From: Streptomyces cinerochromogenes | GTDB lineage: Bacteria > Actinomycetota > Actinomycetes > Streptomycetales > Streptomycetaceae | NCBI RefSeq assembly: GCF_014648635.1 | Contig: NZ_BMRM01000002.1 | Span: 496,001 to 560,000 of the forward strand | Length of the DNA: 64,000 nucleotides | Direction of reading: 5' to 3' | Shown: piece by piece, positions 1-7,370 of the stretch | Layout of the letters: each line of letters opens with the position of its first letter | Position numbering within the stretch: position 1 is the first letter of the stretch | Notes under the pieces: generated by a model | Database searches by the model: none | The model's input: the letters and a program-made list of their open reading frames with translations, nothing else | What the model was told of the DNA's origin: nothing | Program-made: the position numbers and the translations under genes

Positions 1-1224
1 GGTGCCGGCGAAGACCCAGTGGGCGAGGACGAGGGTGGTTTCGCCGTCCTGCGGGACAACTGGAGCGGTCTGGGCTCGGCGCCATTCGGCGCGGGCATCC
101 CGGAGGGCGCCGAGGGTGGTGGAGTAGCGGCGGGACTTGGTGGAGAAGTGGCCGCGGAATCCGAGCATGTGCGCCCAGGCACGGAGGCGGAGGTCTGCCA
201 GCTCAGGGCGTGCGCCGAGGGTCCAGGCGGTACGGATCAGGCGCCGGGCGTGGTCGGTGATCCGGGCTTGGGCCAGTTCGGCGAGGAACCGGATCGGCCG
301 GTCGAGGGTGCCGGTCGCGGTCTCGGCGCCCTTGGTGGCGTACTTGGCAATGTAGGCCGCGACGGCTCGCTCGGTCAGCTCCTGGCCGTCGTTGAAGTCG
401 GCGGAGCGGATCGGGCGGACGTCGAGCTGGCGGCCGAAGACGAACGCGTGCGACCGGCCGTCGATCTCCGGTCCGTCGACGCGTGCAGCAGCGGCAGCAG
501 CGCGGATGGCGTCGGTCAGCAGCTCGGCGGTGGCCCAGGCAGGTGGAGGCGTGTCTCCGCCTTCGGGGCCGTCGAGGCGGATGACGGCGTGGAAGTGAAC
601 GGCGCCGCGCTTCTGGTACTCGGCGACCTTGGCGAACGAGATCCGGGCGTGATCGCGGAAGTCGCGTTGGGTGAGGCCGACGCGCTTGGCGACCTCTCGG
701 CGGAGGTAGATCGAGAAGCGTCGCCAGAGCTGTCCTGCGTGGGCGTTCCAGAGCACGGCCGCTTCGTAGTCGTAGGTGTCCGGGTCGAGGGGCGAGCCCA
801 GGGCGGGATCCGTCTCGTCGTGCCGGAGGCCGCAGCGGCAGTCACGTCCGCCGGAGGGGCGGTTGTGGACCGGGCCGAAGCCGGGGGCGGTGAAGGTGGC
901 GAAGACGCGCGGGTGTGTGCCGACCTGTTCCGGTGTGCCCTTGCCGCCCCGGAGACCGGCGGTGATCAGGTGGAAGGTGTCGCGGCGGTAGGTCTCGGCG
1001 CAGGCCGCACAACGGGTGGCACGGCGGTTGTTGCAGCGGACGAGGAGCTGGCCGGCAGGCAGGGCGCTGGAGTCGAGGTGGTGCAGGAGGTTGCCGATCT
1101 CGCCGGTCGTGGTGTCGACCTGGTACTCGGTGCGGTGGCCGTCGAGGCGGACGGGGTTGGTGCAGCCGCCCAGGCCGGAGAGTTGGCGTGCCAGCTCGGG
1201 CATGGTGCCGAGTGAGGCCATCAT
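1..1224 (-). CDS. repSA: RepSA-like rolling-circle replication initiator, partial (C-terminus beyond left edge)
   Basis: My own minus-strand translation from 1224 to the left edge is open throughout. It reads MMASLGTMPELARQLSGLGG, then a Cys-rich patch (RCNNRRATRCAACAETYRRD) near residue 65, FATFTAPGFGPVHNR, and an HUH-like HFHAVIR near residue 205. These are the hallmarks of the pSAM2 RepSA initiator family, which nicks the element origin for rolling-circle replication in integrative conjugative elements. The 3' end is missing, so length cannot be judged. The start is uncertain: tandem ATG codons lie at 1224/1221 without a good ribosome site, while an AAAGGAAG (1271-1278) sits just upstream of in-frame ATC codons at 1266 and 1263. 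The next genes (spd, tra) confirm the mobile-element context. Confidence 0.88.
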   Translation of the reverse strand, partial: MMASLGTMPELARQLSGLGGCTNPVRLDGHRTEYQVDTTTGEIGNLLHHLDSSALPAGQLLVRCNNRRATRCAACAETYRRDTFHLITAGLRGGKGTPEQVGTHPRVFATFTAPGFGPVHNRPSGGRDCRCGLRHDETDPALGSPLDPDTYDYEAAVLWNAHAGQLWRRFSIYLRREVAKRVGLTQRDFRDHARISFAKVAEYQKRGAVHFHAVIRLDGPEGGDTPPPAWATAELLTDAIRAAAAAARVDGPEIDGRSHAFVFGRQLDVRPIRSADFNDGQELTERAVAAYIAKYATKGAETATGTLDRPIRFLAELAQARITDHARRLIRTAWTLGARPELADLRLRAWAHMLGFRGHFSTKSRRYSTTLGALRDARAEWRRAQTAPVVPQDGETTLVLAHWVFAGT

Positions 1225-1354
1225 GGAGAGTTCCGCCAGCGGTGGCGGAGTCTGCCGGGTGATGATGGGACTTCCTTTCGGCTGTTTCGGCGGTCGGGAG
1301 GGACGGCTCCGGGGCGACGGGATGCTTGGCGGCTTGTTGTCGCCCCGGGGCCGG

Positions 1355-1612
1355 TCAGCGCTTGTGCGCGTTGCTGACGAGGGAGCGCAGGACCACGGCG
1401 GCGATGGCCACGGCCACGGCCGAGATGGCGACCGCGGCCAGGAGCGCGGTGAGCACGATGCCGACGACGACCACGGCGGCGACGGCTCCGGCGCCGATGC
1501 CCACGTACGGGGCGACCGGACGGCCGGCGGAGGGAGCCGGAGCCTGGATCTGCTGAGGCGTGGGGATCGTGGTCGGCAGGGTCGGGACGTCGGGGAGCTT
1601 GGGGCGCAGCAT
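1355..1612 (-). CDS. SpdD-like small hydrophobic plasmid-spread protein
   Basis: This 85-aa protein starts at ATG 1612 behind a textbook AAGGAGGT. The longer upstream reading frame is Arg-rich shadow. Residues 1-30 are proline-rich (LPDVPTLPTTIPTPQQIQAP). Residues about 35-75 are one very hydrophobic Ala/Val stretch that could span the membrane once or twice, followed by a basic tail. Small hydrophobic proteins in this position of pSAM2-type elements are called Spd and help transferred DNA spread between mycelial compartments. That role is inferred from size, hydrophobicity and position between rep and tra genes. Confidence 0.7.
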   Translation of the reverse strand: MLRPKLPDVPTLPTTIPTPQQIQAPAPSAGRPVAPYVGIGAGAVAAVVVVGIVLTALLAAVAISAVAVAIAAVVLRSLVSNAHKR

Positions 1613-1626
1613 GGGGGACCTCCTTG

Positions 1627-1821
1627 TCACTTGTGGGTGCCGTTGACGACGTCGACGCCGGAGCGGGTGCCGGACTCGATGGCGGGGGCGAGGAAGGTGT
1701 GGGAGAGCCAAAAGCCGAACAGGGCGATCACGACGGCGATCCAGAGGCGGACACCGAGGAACTTGATCGCGGCCCAGGCGATGACTCCCAGGACGAAGAC
1801 GAGCGGGAGAGAGACGGTCAC
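1627..1821 (-). CDS. small membrane protein of the spread operon
   Basis: A 64-aa protein using GTG at 1821, preceded by GGAGA at good spacing and lying 10 nt after the stop of the upstream gene. It has two predicted membrane segments (VTVSLPLVFVLGVIAWAAI and LWIAVVIALFGFWLS) and a short polar tail. The frame upstream of the GTG overlaps the neighbouring gene and is shadow. Such two-TM peptides recur between spdA and spdD in Streptomyces conjugative elements. Its exact function is unknown; a role in intramycelial spread is inferred from the operon. Confidence 0.65.
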   Translation of the reverse strand: MTVSLPLVFVLGVIAWAAIKFLGVRLWIAVVIALFGFWLSHTFLAPAIESGTRSGVDVVNGTHK

Positions 1822-1831
1822 AGGGGTCTCC

Positions 1832-2023
1832 TCAGCGGGCGGCGCAGCGGTGGGTACGGGCGGCCAGTTCGGCGGCGGCACGGCTGTCGTAGTCGGTCGA
1901 GAAGCCGCAGCGCGGAGCCGTACAGGCGGCGGTGTGCTTCTCGCGGCCCCAGCCGTCGTAGTACGTGCCGACCTGAACGGGGCCGATGCGGACGACATTG
2001 CGGAAGCGCGGGTTGGCGGGCAT
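1832..2023 (-). CDS. spdA: mobile element transfer protein (SpdA-like)
   Basis: 63 aa, ATG 2023. It starts MPANPRFRNVVRIGPVQVGT and contains YYDGWGREKHTAACTAPRCG with two cysteines, then a helical RAAAELAARTHRCAAR end. This matches the small conserved family annotated as mobile element transfer protein in pSAM2-type elements. Two to three Cys plus His suggest a small zinc site, which is inference. It lies between the DUF2637 membrane protein and a two-TM peptide in one minus-strand operon, with gaps of about 10 nt. Confidence 0.75.
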   Translation of the reverse strand: MPANPRFRNVVRIGPVQVGTYYDGWGREKHTAACTAPRCGFSTDYDSRAAAELAARTHRCAAR

Positions 2024-2034
2024 TAGGGCTCCTC

Positions 2035-2616
2035 TCAGAGCTGTGCGGCGATGGCCTCGGCCAGTGGCGCCGGGACGCCGAGCCGAGCGCGGAGAGTTGC
2101 GGTGTCGATGACCGACCCGGTCCGGGCACGGTGTTCAGCGGCGACCTTGCGGGCATGAGCGACGAGGGCGGCCGGTACCGGTACGGGCGGCAGTTCCGGC
2201 CGCGACGTGATGACGGGCTCGTCGTCCTGGTCCTCGGCATCAGCAGTTGCCCTCGGTGCCGAATGCGCGAGGAGCGTTCCCCCGAGGAAGGCGACGGCAG
2301 GCCAGCCCGCGACGAGGATGCGCAGCCAGGCCGGGACGTCACCGAGGTCAAGGAGGCCGGCGGTGGCAATGTTGGCGCCCAAGGACGCAGTGAGGGCGAC
2401 GACGAACCAGCACCAGGCCGCCGTCTTTGTGATGCCGGAACGCAGCCGACGCCAGGCCGCAACCAGGAGCAGATCGACGGAGATCGGGTAGGCCCACGCC
2501 TTCCACCCGTCTTGCCCGGCCGCCGAAGCGACGTCGTGCAGGTGGGCGAAGGACAGGGCGGCGGCAATGAGCGCTTGGACGAGCACCGCGTCCCCACGGG
2601 CCAGTTGGGCGCGCAT
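2035..2616 (-). CDS. spdB: DUF2637 / SpdB2-like membrane transfer protein
   Basis: 193 aa from ATG 2616. I prefer this start over ATG 2643 because GGAAGGAG lies 7 nt upstream of it, inside the longer frame. Four hydrophobic segments occupy roughly residues 10-120 (VLVQALIAAALSFAHLHDVA, AYPISVDLLLVAAW, TAAWCWFVVALTASLGANIA, LRILVAGWPAVAFLGGTLLA). An acidic linker then leads to a C-terminal helical region resembling a winged or HTH-type fold (TGSVIDTATLRARLGVPAPL). DUF2637 proteins are found in Streptomyces conjugative elements next to traB and are thought to help TraB move DNA through septal cross-walls. Confidence 0.8.
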   Translation of the reverse strand: MRAQLARGDAVLVQALIAAALSFAHLHDVASAAGQDGWKAWAYPISVDLLLVAAWRRLRSGITKTAAWCWFVVALTASLGANIATAGLLDLGDVPAWLRILVAGWPAVAFLGGTLLAHSAPRATADAEDQDDEPVITSRPELPPVPVPAALVAHARKVAAEHRARTGSVIDTATLRARLGVPAPLAEAIAAQL

Positions 2617-2694
2617 GATGCGGCTCCTTCCGGTTTCGGACATGCCGGAGTAGGGACACGGCGCGAGATGGTCACGCCGGTCAGGGGAAGTGGG

Positions 2695-4071
2695 TCAGTC
2701 CGTCGCCGGATGCGGACAGACAACCGGTGAGGATGTCTCGACCTGCTGCACGGGTGCGTAGGGCCGGAAACGGCTCAGCGCGGGTACGGCGGGGACCAGA
2801 TGTGCTGACTCCCGACAGACCTGGGCAGCGTCGGCGAGGGAGAGGTACGGCGTGCGGATACGGGACCAGCCGCCGGAGGTGTCACCTGCCACAGCCAGGC
2901 CGGGCCGTTCCGGGGCGATGGAGCAGGCGGCCATGACTGCTTCGGGAGCGATGTCGCCGAGAGCCATCTTTGCGGAGGCTTCGTCGTTGACGCGGTGGCA
3001 CACACGGCCTGTGAGCTGGGCGCGAAGCATGGTTGCGCCTTTGCCCAGTTCGGCGCCGAAGCGCTGCCCGCAGACCTCCAGATAGATGCCGGCCGCGCGG
3101 CCGAGCTGAGCGAGCCGGATGAGCTGGGTGACCATCTCGTCCCGTCGCTCTTCATCCTTCTTCGTGGCAACGAGGAAGAGTTCGGCAACCTCGTCCACGA
3201 ACAGCACGATCGGCACGGGACGTTCGATGTCGGGCAGTCCCCAGATGTCGGAGGTGATCTCTTCGTCTGGGGTGCTCGGCGCGATGCCCTGCCGGGCTTT
3301 GATCAGGTCGTAGCGGTCTTCCATCTCCTTGACCAGCACGGGCAGCAACTCGGCCGCCTGCTCCGGGTCGGTCGCCAACGCGGAGAGCCGGGCGGCGAAC
3401 GGCGCCAGCTCGACACCGCGCTTGCAGTCGATACCGACCAGGGCGACCGGCTGAGGGGCGAGTCCGACCACCAGGTGCCGTAGGTACATGGACTTCCCGG
3501 ACAGGGTGGCGCCGAGGGTGAGTTGGTGGGGAATGGCGCGGTAGTCGCTGACGAACGCGGTCGCATCCTCCCTCAGAGCCACCGGCACCCGGAGAAGCCC
3601 ACCGCCGCTCCGTCGAGGCATCCGTACCTTCCGCAGGACGTCGAAGCCGACGAGCCGGAGTTCCACGACACCCGGCTTCACGTCCCGCACGTACACTGCG
3701 TGGACGCCCCAGGCGTGCCGTAGCCGCTCCGCCGAGGCGGCGACGTCCGCCGGATCCTGGCCGGGAGCCAGCCGCAGCCGGAGCCGCAAGCCCGTCGACG
3801 TGGGCCGGATGGTGCCTCGCCGCGGAGGCACGGGCCGAACCTCACGTCGAGTCGTTGCCCTCACGGCGAGGGCCCGCAGCCTGGAAGGCTGCACCGTCAG
3901 CCCACACGCCTCCATGACGGAGCCGTACGAGCCCAGGAGCCGGGCCGCCGATAACGGCAGGCCGACCGTGGACCAGTAGACGCCCGGGTGACGAGTCCGG
4001 GCGTAGGCGGCCCCGCCGCCGAGTGCGGCGAGGGGGCCACCCACCTCCAACAGCGTCATCCAGTCCGACAT
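2695..4071 (-). CDS. traSA: TraB/TraSA FtsK-SpoIIIE-type conjugative DNA translocase
   Basis: 458 aa. The Walker A motif is GATLSGKS (residues 187-194; most homologues have an Arg where this one has Leu) and Walker B is IVLFVDE (about 288-294). A conserved GIDCKRGVELAPF follows Walker A and a Gln-containing sensor (LAQLGRAAGIYLEVCGQR) precedes the C-terminal part. One hydrophobic segment near the N-terminus (about residues 10-25) can anchor it. Streptomyces TraB-type proteins form hexameric pores and move double-stranded DNA between hyphae without a relaxase-based T4SS. The ATG at 4071 overlaps the upstream stop as TGATG, so translation is coupled. It is the main transfer gene of the element. 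Confidence 0.92.
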   Translation of the reverse strand: MSDWMTLLEVGGPLAALGGGAAYARTRHPGVYWSTVGLPLSAARLLGSYGSVMEACGLTVQPSRLRALAVRATTRREVRPVPPRRGTIRPTSTGLRLRLRLAPGQDPADVAASAERLRHAWGVHAVYVRDVKPGVVELRLVGFDVLRKVRMPRRSGGGLLRVPVALREDATAFVSDYRAIPHQLTLGATLSGKSMYLRHLVVGLAPQPVALVGIDCKRGVELAPFAARLSALATDPEQAAELLPVLVKEMEDRYDLIKARQGIAPSTPDEEITSDIWGLPDIERPVPIVLFVDEVAELFLVATKKDEERRDEMVTQLIRLAQLGRAAGIYLEVCGQRFGAELGKGATMLRAQLTGRVCHRVNDEASAKMALGDIAPEAVMAACSIAPERPGLAVAGDTSGGWSRIRTPYLSLADAAQVCRESAHLVPAVPALSRFRPYAPVQQVETSSPVVCPHPATD

Positions 4072-4427
4072 CAGGCGGAGGCCCCGACTGCTGCCGGGAA
4101 GGCGGCCGGCGCGACCGCAGCCGCCCGGTAGGCGATGCCGTGACGCTGCTGGCCGTTGAAAACGGTCTCCCGCGGCCGGGCCACCAGGCCCACCAGCGAG
4201 ACCGGGGAGCCGAGGGACAGTCCCTCGGTGATGCCGCTCTCCGGAACGGTGACCTTGATGAGCGAGGACTCCCCGTCCTCGATGTAGACGACGCCGATGG
4301 TCATCAGCGCCTCACCGGTGTTCGCATCCTTGGCGATCTCACCGGTCTGCCGGTCGCGGACCTTGGGCTCCGGAGCCTCGGTGAGCAGGATTGTCGCCGC
4401 CGACGTCTCCACACGGATTACACGCAC
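4071..4427 (-). CDS. SCO3933-family regulatory protein
   Basis: 118 aa using GTG 4427 behind GGGAGAG. The extended frame to 4547 runs through hairpin DNA and is not coding. The core reads VRVIRVETSAATILLTEAPE, then RDRQTGEIAKDANTGEALMT and VPESGITEGLSLGSPVSLVG, a beta-rich small protein. I recognise this as the SCO3933 regulatory family that precedes traB in pSAM2-like elements. The biochemical role is unknown. The stop overlaps the traB start by one base (TGATG), so it is the first gene of the transfer operon. Confidence 0.8.
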   Translation of the reverse strand: MRVIRVETSAATILLTEAPEPKVRDRQTGEIAKDANTGEALMTIGVVYIEDGESSLIKVTVPESGITEGLSLGSPVSLVGLVARPRETVFNGQQRHGIAYRAAAVAPAAFPAAVGASA

Positions 4428-4448
4428 AGAACTGCTCTCCCTTGCGTC

Positions 4449-4481
4449 GCACCGTAGGCACGGTGCATTCAGTGATGAATG
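4449..4481. promoter_or_regulatory. two adjacent inverted repeats in the transfer-operon leader
   Basis: GCACCGT-AGGC-ACGGTGC (4449-4466) and CATTCA-GTGA-TGAATG (4466-4481) are perfect 7-bp and 6-bp inverted repeats sharing one base. They sit 22 nt upstream of the GTG of the SCO3933-family gene. They could be operator half-sites or RNA hairpins controlling translation of the transfer operon. Confidence 0.45.
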
Positions 4482-4557
4482 ACTACGCAACGGGAGGTTG
4501 ACCTCATACCGACTGGGCGCGATACGCTCCAAGAGCGTTGATGCCAAAGACGCACCC

Positions 4558-4587
4558 GGCCTGAGTGGGCTGCCTCCCGCTCAGGCC
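4558..4587 (-). terminator. strong hairpin between XRE gene and transfer operon
   Basis: GGCCTGAG (4558-4565) pairs perfectly with CTCAGGCC (4580-4587) around a 14-nt loop that can pair further through GGG/TCCC. In the minus-strand direction it follows the XRE gene and precedes the transfer operon. It may act as terminator or attenuator; there is no clear T run. Confidence 0.4.
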
Positions 4588-4718
4588 ACATCTGCTTTCT
4601 GTGGCCCTTTCACTCACGCGCCGGTGCAGGTCTGCCTTCCTGCTCCGGCCCGTTCGCATGCCCGCACGCCAACTCCGCTGGACGCGAAGGAGCGTGCCGA
4701 CGCCAACCACAGTAACCC

Positions 4719-4769
4719 GTACTCCAAGTACTGTCTAGTACTTCAGGTACCAGTCCGTACTTCGTGTAC
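4719..4769. promoter_or_regulatory. phased array of six GTAC motifs, probable operator
   Basis: GTAC begins at 4719, 4728, 4738, 4747, 4757 and 4766, so the spacing alternates 9, 10, 9, 10, 9 bp. The six motifs form three 13-bp imperfect palindromes of the type GTAC-N5-GTAC (GTACTCCAAGTAC, GTACTTCAGGTAC, GTACTTCGTGTAC) repeated every 19 bp. The array overlaps the last codons of the XRE gene and lies upstream of the transfer operon. The same GTAC-N5-GTAC form occurs once more at 6402-6414. I infer a cooperative repressor site, most simply for the adjacent XRE protein. Confidence 0.6.
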
Positions 4770-5972
4770 GCCCAACTCTCCTGCCAGGGCGCGCAGCTCC
4801 TCGGACGGGGGCTGGCTCATGGTCAGAAGGTCCGCCACGAGCTGCTTGACCATCGGCAAGGACCGCACCATCTCGGGCGACTGTTCCCGCGCCTTCAGCA
4901 GCGCTGATATGGCGTCAGCAACCTGACGCCGCTGGGCGTACGCCCTGGCCACATCGATCTGGAACCGTGTCTGCCGCTCTGCGGACAGCCCCGACGCGTC
5001 AACTGCCTGCGCGGCCCGAAGGGCGACACCGGCGTCTCCGAGGTCGACCGCGACCGACACCTCGTGCAAGCCGACGTTCGTGGGCCCGAATTCGGTGTTG
5101 TAGTCGTTGCGCCCATCACCGACCTGCTCGGCCATGGCACGAGCATCGCGAAGGAAGCCGTACGCCTCATCAGCCAGGTTCAGCCGAGCGGCGGCGACCG
5201 CCCGTTGCAACGTCAGGGCACCCCGCAGCGCCACCGCCTCGATCTGCCCGGACTCCGCGAGGCGTTGCAAGGCGTCGGCCGCACTGCCCGACGCTTGAGC
5301 CGCCTGCTCGAAGTGACGCGCACCGAGGAAGACGATGGAGAGCCGGAACTCGCCGGCCGCCATCAGCAGCGGATCACCGGCTCGCTCGGCGGCGACAACA
5401 GCACGGTCAACGGCGATCCAGGCCGCCTCAGGCTCCCCCAGGTTCGCGAGCGCCCCGCTGCACGTGTGATACATGACCGCGAGCAACCGGAAGAGTTCGG
5501 GACGCTCGGCCTCTGACACCGAGCGGGTAGCCGACTCCAGCCGAGGAACGAGCCCTTCGAGCAGCTCGGCCAAGTCGGCGTAGTTGCCTTGATGCGTCAG
5601 CGACCAGGCACGGTCGACCTCGGCGCGGAGTGCCGGCACATCCGGGGATGCGTCCTGCCGACCGAGGATCGCCTTGAGCGAGTGCGCTGAACTCAGCACC
5701 AGTCGCAGCCGACTCGCACCCGGTGGCTCGCCTTCGGCCACGGACGCAACGATGGGGGCCTCGGCCGCCAGCTCGGCGATCGGCACCTCCAGTACTTCGG
5801 CGACCTTCTCCAGCACGGTCATCCGGTCGATGCGTCGTACGCCCCTCTCCACCTGGGACACCCACGCTTCCGATCGCCCGAGGAGACCGGCGAACTCCTT
5901 CTGCGACAGCCCGCGCCGCTTGCGATGGAAGGCGATCTTGCGACCTAGCGCCTTTTGATACTCAGTGCTCAA
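4743..5972 (-). CDS. XRE-family regulator with TPR-like C-terminus
   Basis: 409 aa from TTG 5972. This start overlaps the end of the upstream ABM gene (GTTGAGCACTGAG read in two frames) and keeps the HTH at the very N-terminus; the longer frame upstream is shadow of that gene. Residues about 8-60 form an XRE HTH (RKIAFHRKRRGLSQKEFAGL, GRSEAWVSQVERG). The remaining 300 residues are all-helical tetratricopeptide-like repeats typical of Streptomyces signal-sensing regulators (TNVGLHEVSVAVDLGDAG). It sits between two GTAC-rich sites and probably controls the transfer operon and itself. The ligand or peptide sensed is unknown. Confidence 0.8.
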   Translation of the reverse strand: MSTEYQKALGRKIAFHRKRRGLSQKEFAGLLGRSEAWVSQVERGVRRIDRMTVLEKVAEVLEVPIAELAAEAPIVASVAEGEPPGASRLRLVLSSAHSLKAILGRQDASPDVPALRAEVDRAWSLTHQGNYADLAELLEGLVPRLESATRSVSEAERPELFRLLAVMYHTCSGALANLGEPEAAWIAVDRAVVAAERAGDPLLMAAGEFRLSIVFLGARHFEQAAQASGSAADALQRLAESGQIEAVALRGALTLQRAVAAARLNLADEAYGFLRDARAMAEQVGDGRNDYNTEFGPTNVGLHEVSVAVDLGDAGVALRAAQAVDASGLSAERQTRFQIDVARAYAQRRQVADAISALLKAREQSPEMVRSLPMVKQLVADLLTMSQPPSEELRALAGELGVHEVRTGT

Positions 5973-6276
5973 CGTCCACACCCTTGCCGGACACGAAGTC
6001 CAGACGGTCGACCTCTGTGGCGGAAAGGTACTGGTCCCGCTCGGAGAGGAAGGCCCGCACGTACTCCTTCGACTCGTGCTCCTCGAAGGCGCCCTTGTCC
6101 CGGTACAGCTCGTAGAACACGCGCTCCAAGGGACGTCCGTCAACGCGGTGCACCGTGTAGATCACCGTCCCGGGCTCGTTCGCCCGGATCAGCTCGCCAG
6201 TCCGTGCCACAAGGTCATCGAACGCCGCCGCCGACGTCTCGTCCTTGCAGGTGAAGCGCACCATCAGTCCGAACAT
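5962..6276 (-). CDS. ABM-family (antibiotic biosynthesis monooxygenase-like) small protein
   Basis: 104 aa from ATG 6276, chosen because AGAGGA lies just upstream; earlier ATGs at 6312 and 6294 lack this. The protein shows the dimeric ferredoxin-like ABM pattern: FGLMVRFTCKDETSAAAFDD, ANEPGTVIYTVHRV, ERVFYELYRDKGAFEEHESK, and a C-terminal FLSERDQYLSATEVDRL. YgiN-type members are quinol or small-aromatic oxygenases, but many are uncharacterised. Its stop overlaps the XRE start, so the two are translationally coupled. It may provide or modify the signal read by the regulator (inference). Confidence 0.75.
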   Translation of the reverse strand: MFGLMVRFTCKDETSAAAFDDLVARTGELIRANEPGTVIYTVHRVDGRPLERVFYELYRDKGAFEEHESKEYVRAFLSERDQYLSATEVDRLDFVSGKGVDVEH

Positions 6277-6356
6277 GCGAGGTCCTCTCTCCATCGGCTT
6301 CCAGGCCAGCACCAGACCACCCGGCGAACGCTATGCGCCGACCGCTCGCACGAAAA

Positions 6357-6414
6357 GTACGAACCCGCACTCTTAGTACGCGCACATTCGGTACGGTGCT
6401 AGTACTAATTGTAC
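6357..6414. promoter_or_regulatory. GTAC-rich divergent promoter region
   Basis: GTAC occurs at 6357, 6376, 6391, 6402 and 6411. The last two form GTACTAATTGTAC, the same GTAC-N5-GTAC form as in the array at 4719-4769. The region lies between the minus-strand ABM-XRE operon and the plus-strand HATPase gene, and is unusually A+T rich for this neighbourhood. Probable autoregulatory operator and promoter. Confidence 0.5.
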
Positions 6415-6489
6415 GGCTCTGCATGGTCCGTGTCAGCCGGTCGCCCCCGATGGCACGGAAGACAGCAGGTCACCGCCATGGAGGACGCC

Positions 6490-6903
6490 ATGCCCACCCA
6501 CGGACGCACCTTCCCTGGGCATCCCCAAGAACTCAGCAGCGCGCGCCGCTGGACCCGAGCCACCTTGAACGGCCACCCGCGCTCCGAGGACGCCGAGCTG
6601 ATCGTCACCGAACTCGGCACCAATGCCGTCACACACACCGCCAGCGGCGAGGGCGCCGGCGCCTTCCGCGTCAGCCTCACCATCTCCGATCGGGTGCTCA
6701 CGATCGCGGTGACCGACTGCGGCCACACGAAGACCACGCCCGAGGTCCAGGACCCACCGCTCAACGCGACGCACGGCCGCGGGCTCGCCCTGGTCACCTC
6801 TCTCGCCGACAGCGTCACAGTCCAGGGGGACGAGTCCGGCCGAACGGTCACCGCGGAACTCGGTGTCCGGATGAACCTCCAGGAGTCGGCGCCGTGTTTC
6901 TGA
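6490..6903 (+). CDS. ATP-binding protein, HATPase_c_2 (RsbW/SpoIIAB-like)
   Basis: 137 aa from ATG 6490, which has GGAGG five bases upstream; ATG 6478 overlaps that ribosome site. Motifs of the GHKL ATPase fold are clear: N-box VTELGTNAVTH, G1 box AVTDCG and G2 box HGRGLALVTSLAD. Streptomycetes carry many such single-domain proteins, related to anti-sigma kinases and often beside XRE or DUF397 regulators. Here it is divergent from the ABM-XRE operon across the GTAC-rich region, so it may belong to the same regulatory circuit. Its partner is unknown. Confidence 0.82.
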   Translation: MPTHGRTFPGHPQELSSARRWTRATLNGHPRSEDAELIVTELGTNAVTHTASGEGAGAFRVSLTISDRVLTIAVTDCGHTKTTPEVQDPPLNATHGRGLALVTSLADSVTVQGDESGRTVTAELGVRMNLQESAPCF

Positions 6904-6985
6904 ACGCCGAGCGGGACGCCCATGACGTGCCGCAGACATCTCACAGCGACGACACCAGTCCCAGGACCACGGCAGGAGGCCACCC

Positions 6986-7369
6986 ATGTTGATGAAAGGG
7001 CCCCGACGCGGCTACTGGTGCGAATGCTGGGCGCAAGACGTCACTGAGCAACAAGAGCCGGCGCTGCTGGCATCCTTCGACGCCTACGCAGCCCCTCAGG
7101 CTGACCGGTGGGTAGCGGTCATTCTCCGAATGATCTCATCGGCCCTCGACGCAGACGCGTCGGACGCTGCATGGGAGTGGCTGTACGAGGGCCGCATCGA
7201 GACCAGGCGTGCGCTCCTGCGTGGCGAGCCCCGCACGGTGTCGGTGACCCACGAGGACATTCGCATCACATGGACGATCCGACCCGTGATCTTCCTGCCG
7301 CTCTACCACCGCCAGGGCGCCGAACTCCCGAACTGCGCTCATGACTTCAAGCCCCGGAAGCCCGACTGA
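6986..7369 (+). CDS. hypothetical protein with CECW motif, copy 1
   Basis: 127 aa from ATG 6986 behind AGGAGG. The sequence starts RGYWCECWAQDVTEQ and continues LLASFDAYAAPQADRWVAV, DADASDAAWEWLYEGRIETR, ITWTIRPVIFLPLYHRQGAE and a Cys-His tail (NCAHDFKPRK). I recognise no family. The two Cys near the N-terminus and a C-x-H at the C-terminus could form a metal site. A closely similar, disrupted copy lies at 12165-12608 downstream of another regulator, so this is a recurrent module next to Streptomyces regulators. It follows the HATPase gene by 82 bp, probably in one transcript. Confidence 0.7.
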   Translation: MLMKGPRRGYWCECWAQDVTEQQEPALLASFDAYAAPQADRWVAVILRMISSALDADASDAAWEWLYEGRIETRRALLRGEPRTVSVTHEDIRITWTIRPVIFLPLYHRQGAELPNCAHDFKPRKPD

Positions 7370-7370
7370 G

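Noticed and set aside
19..1215. 398-aa plus-strand ORF
   Set aside because: Antisense shadow of the RepSA-like gene. It is Gly/Ala/Glu-rich without any motif, while the minus strand shows clear Rep motifs.
4504..4710. 68-aa minus-strand ORF upstream of the transfer operon
   Set aside because: Runs through a strong hairpin, has no ribosome site and no recognisable sequence character.
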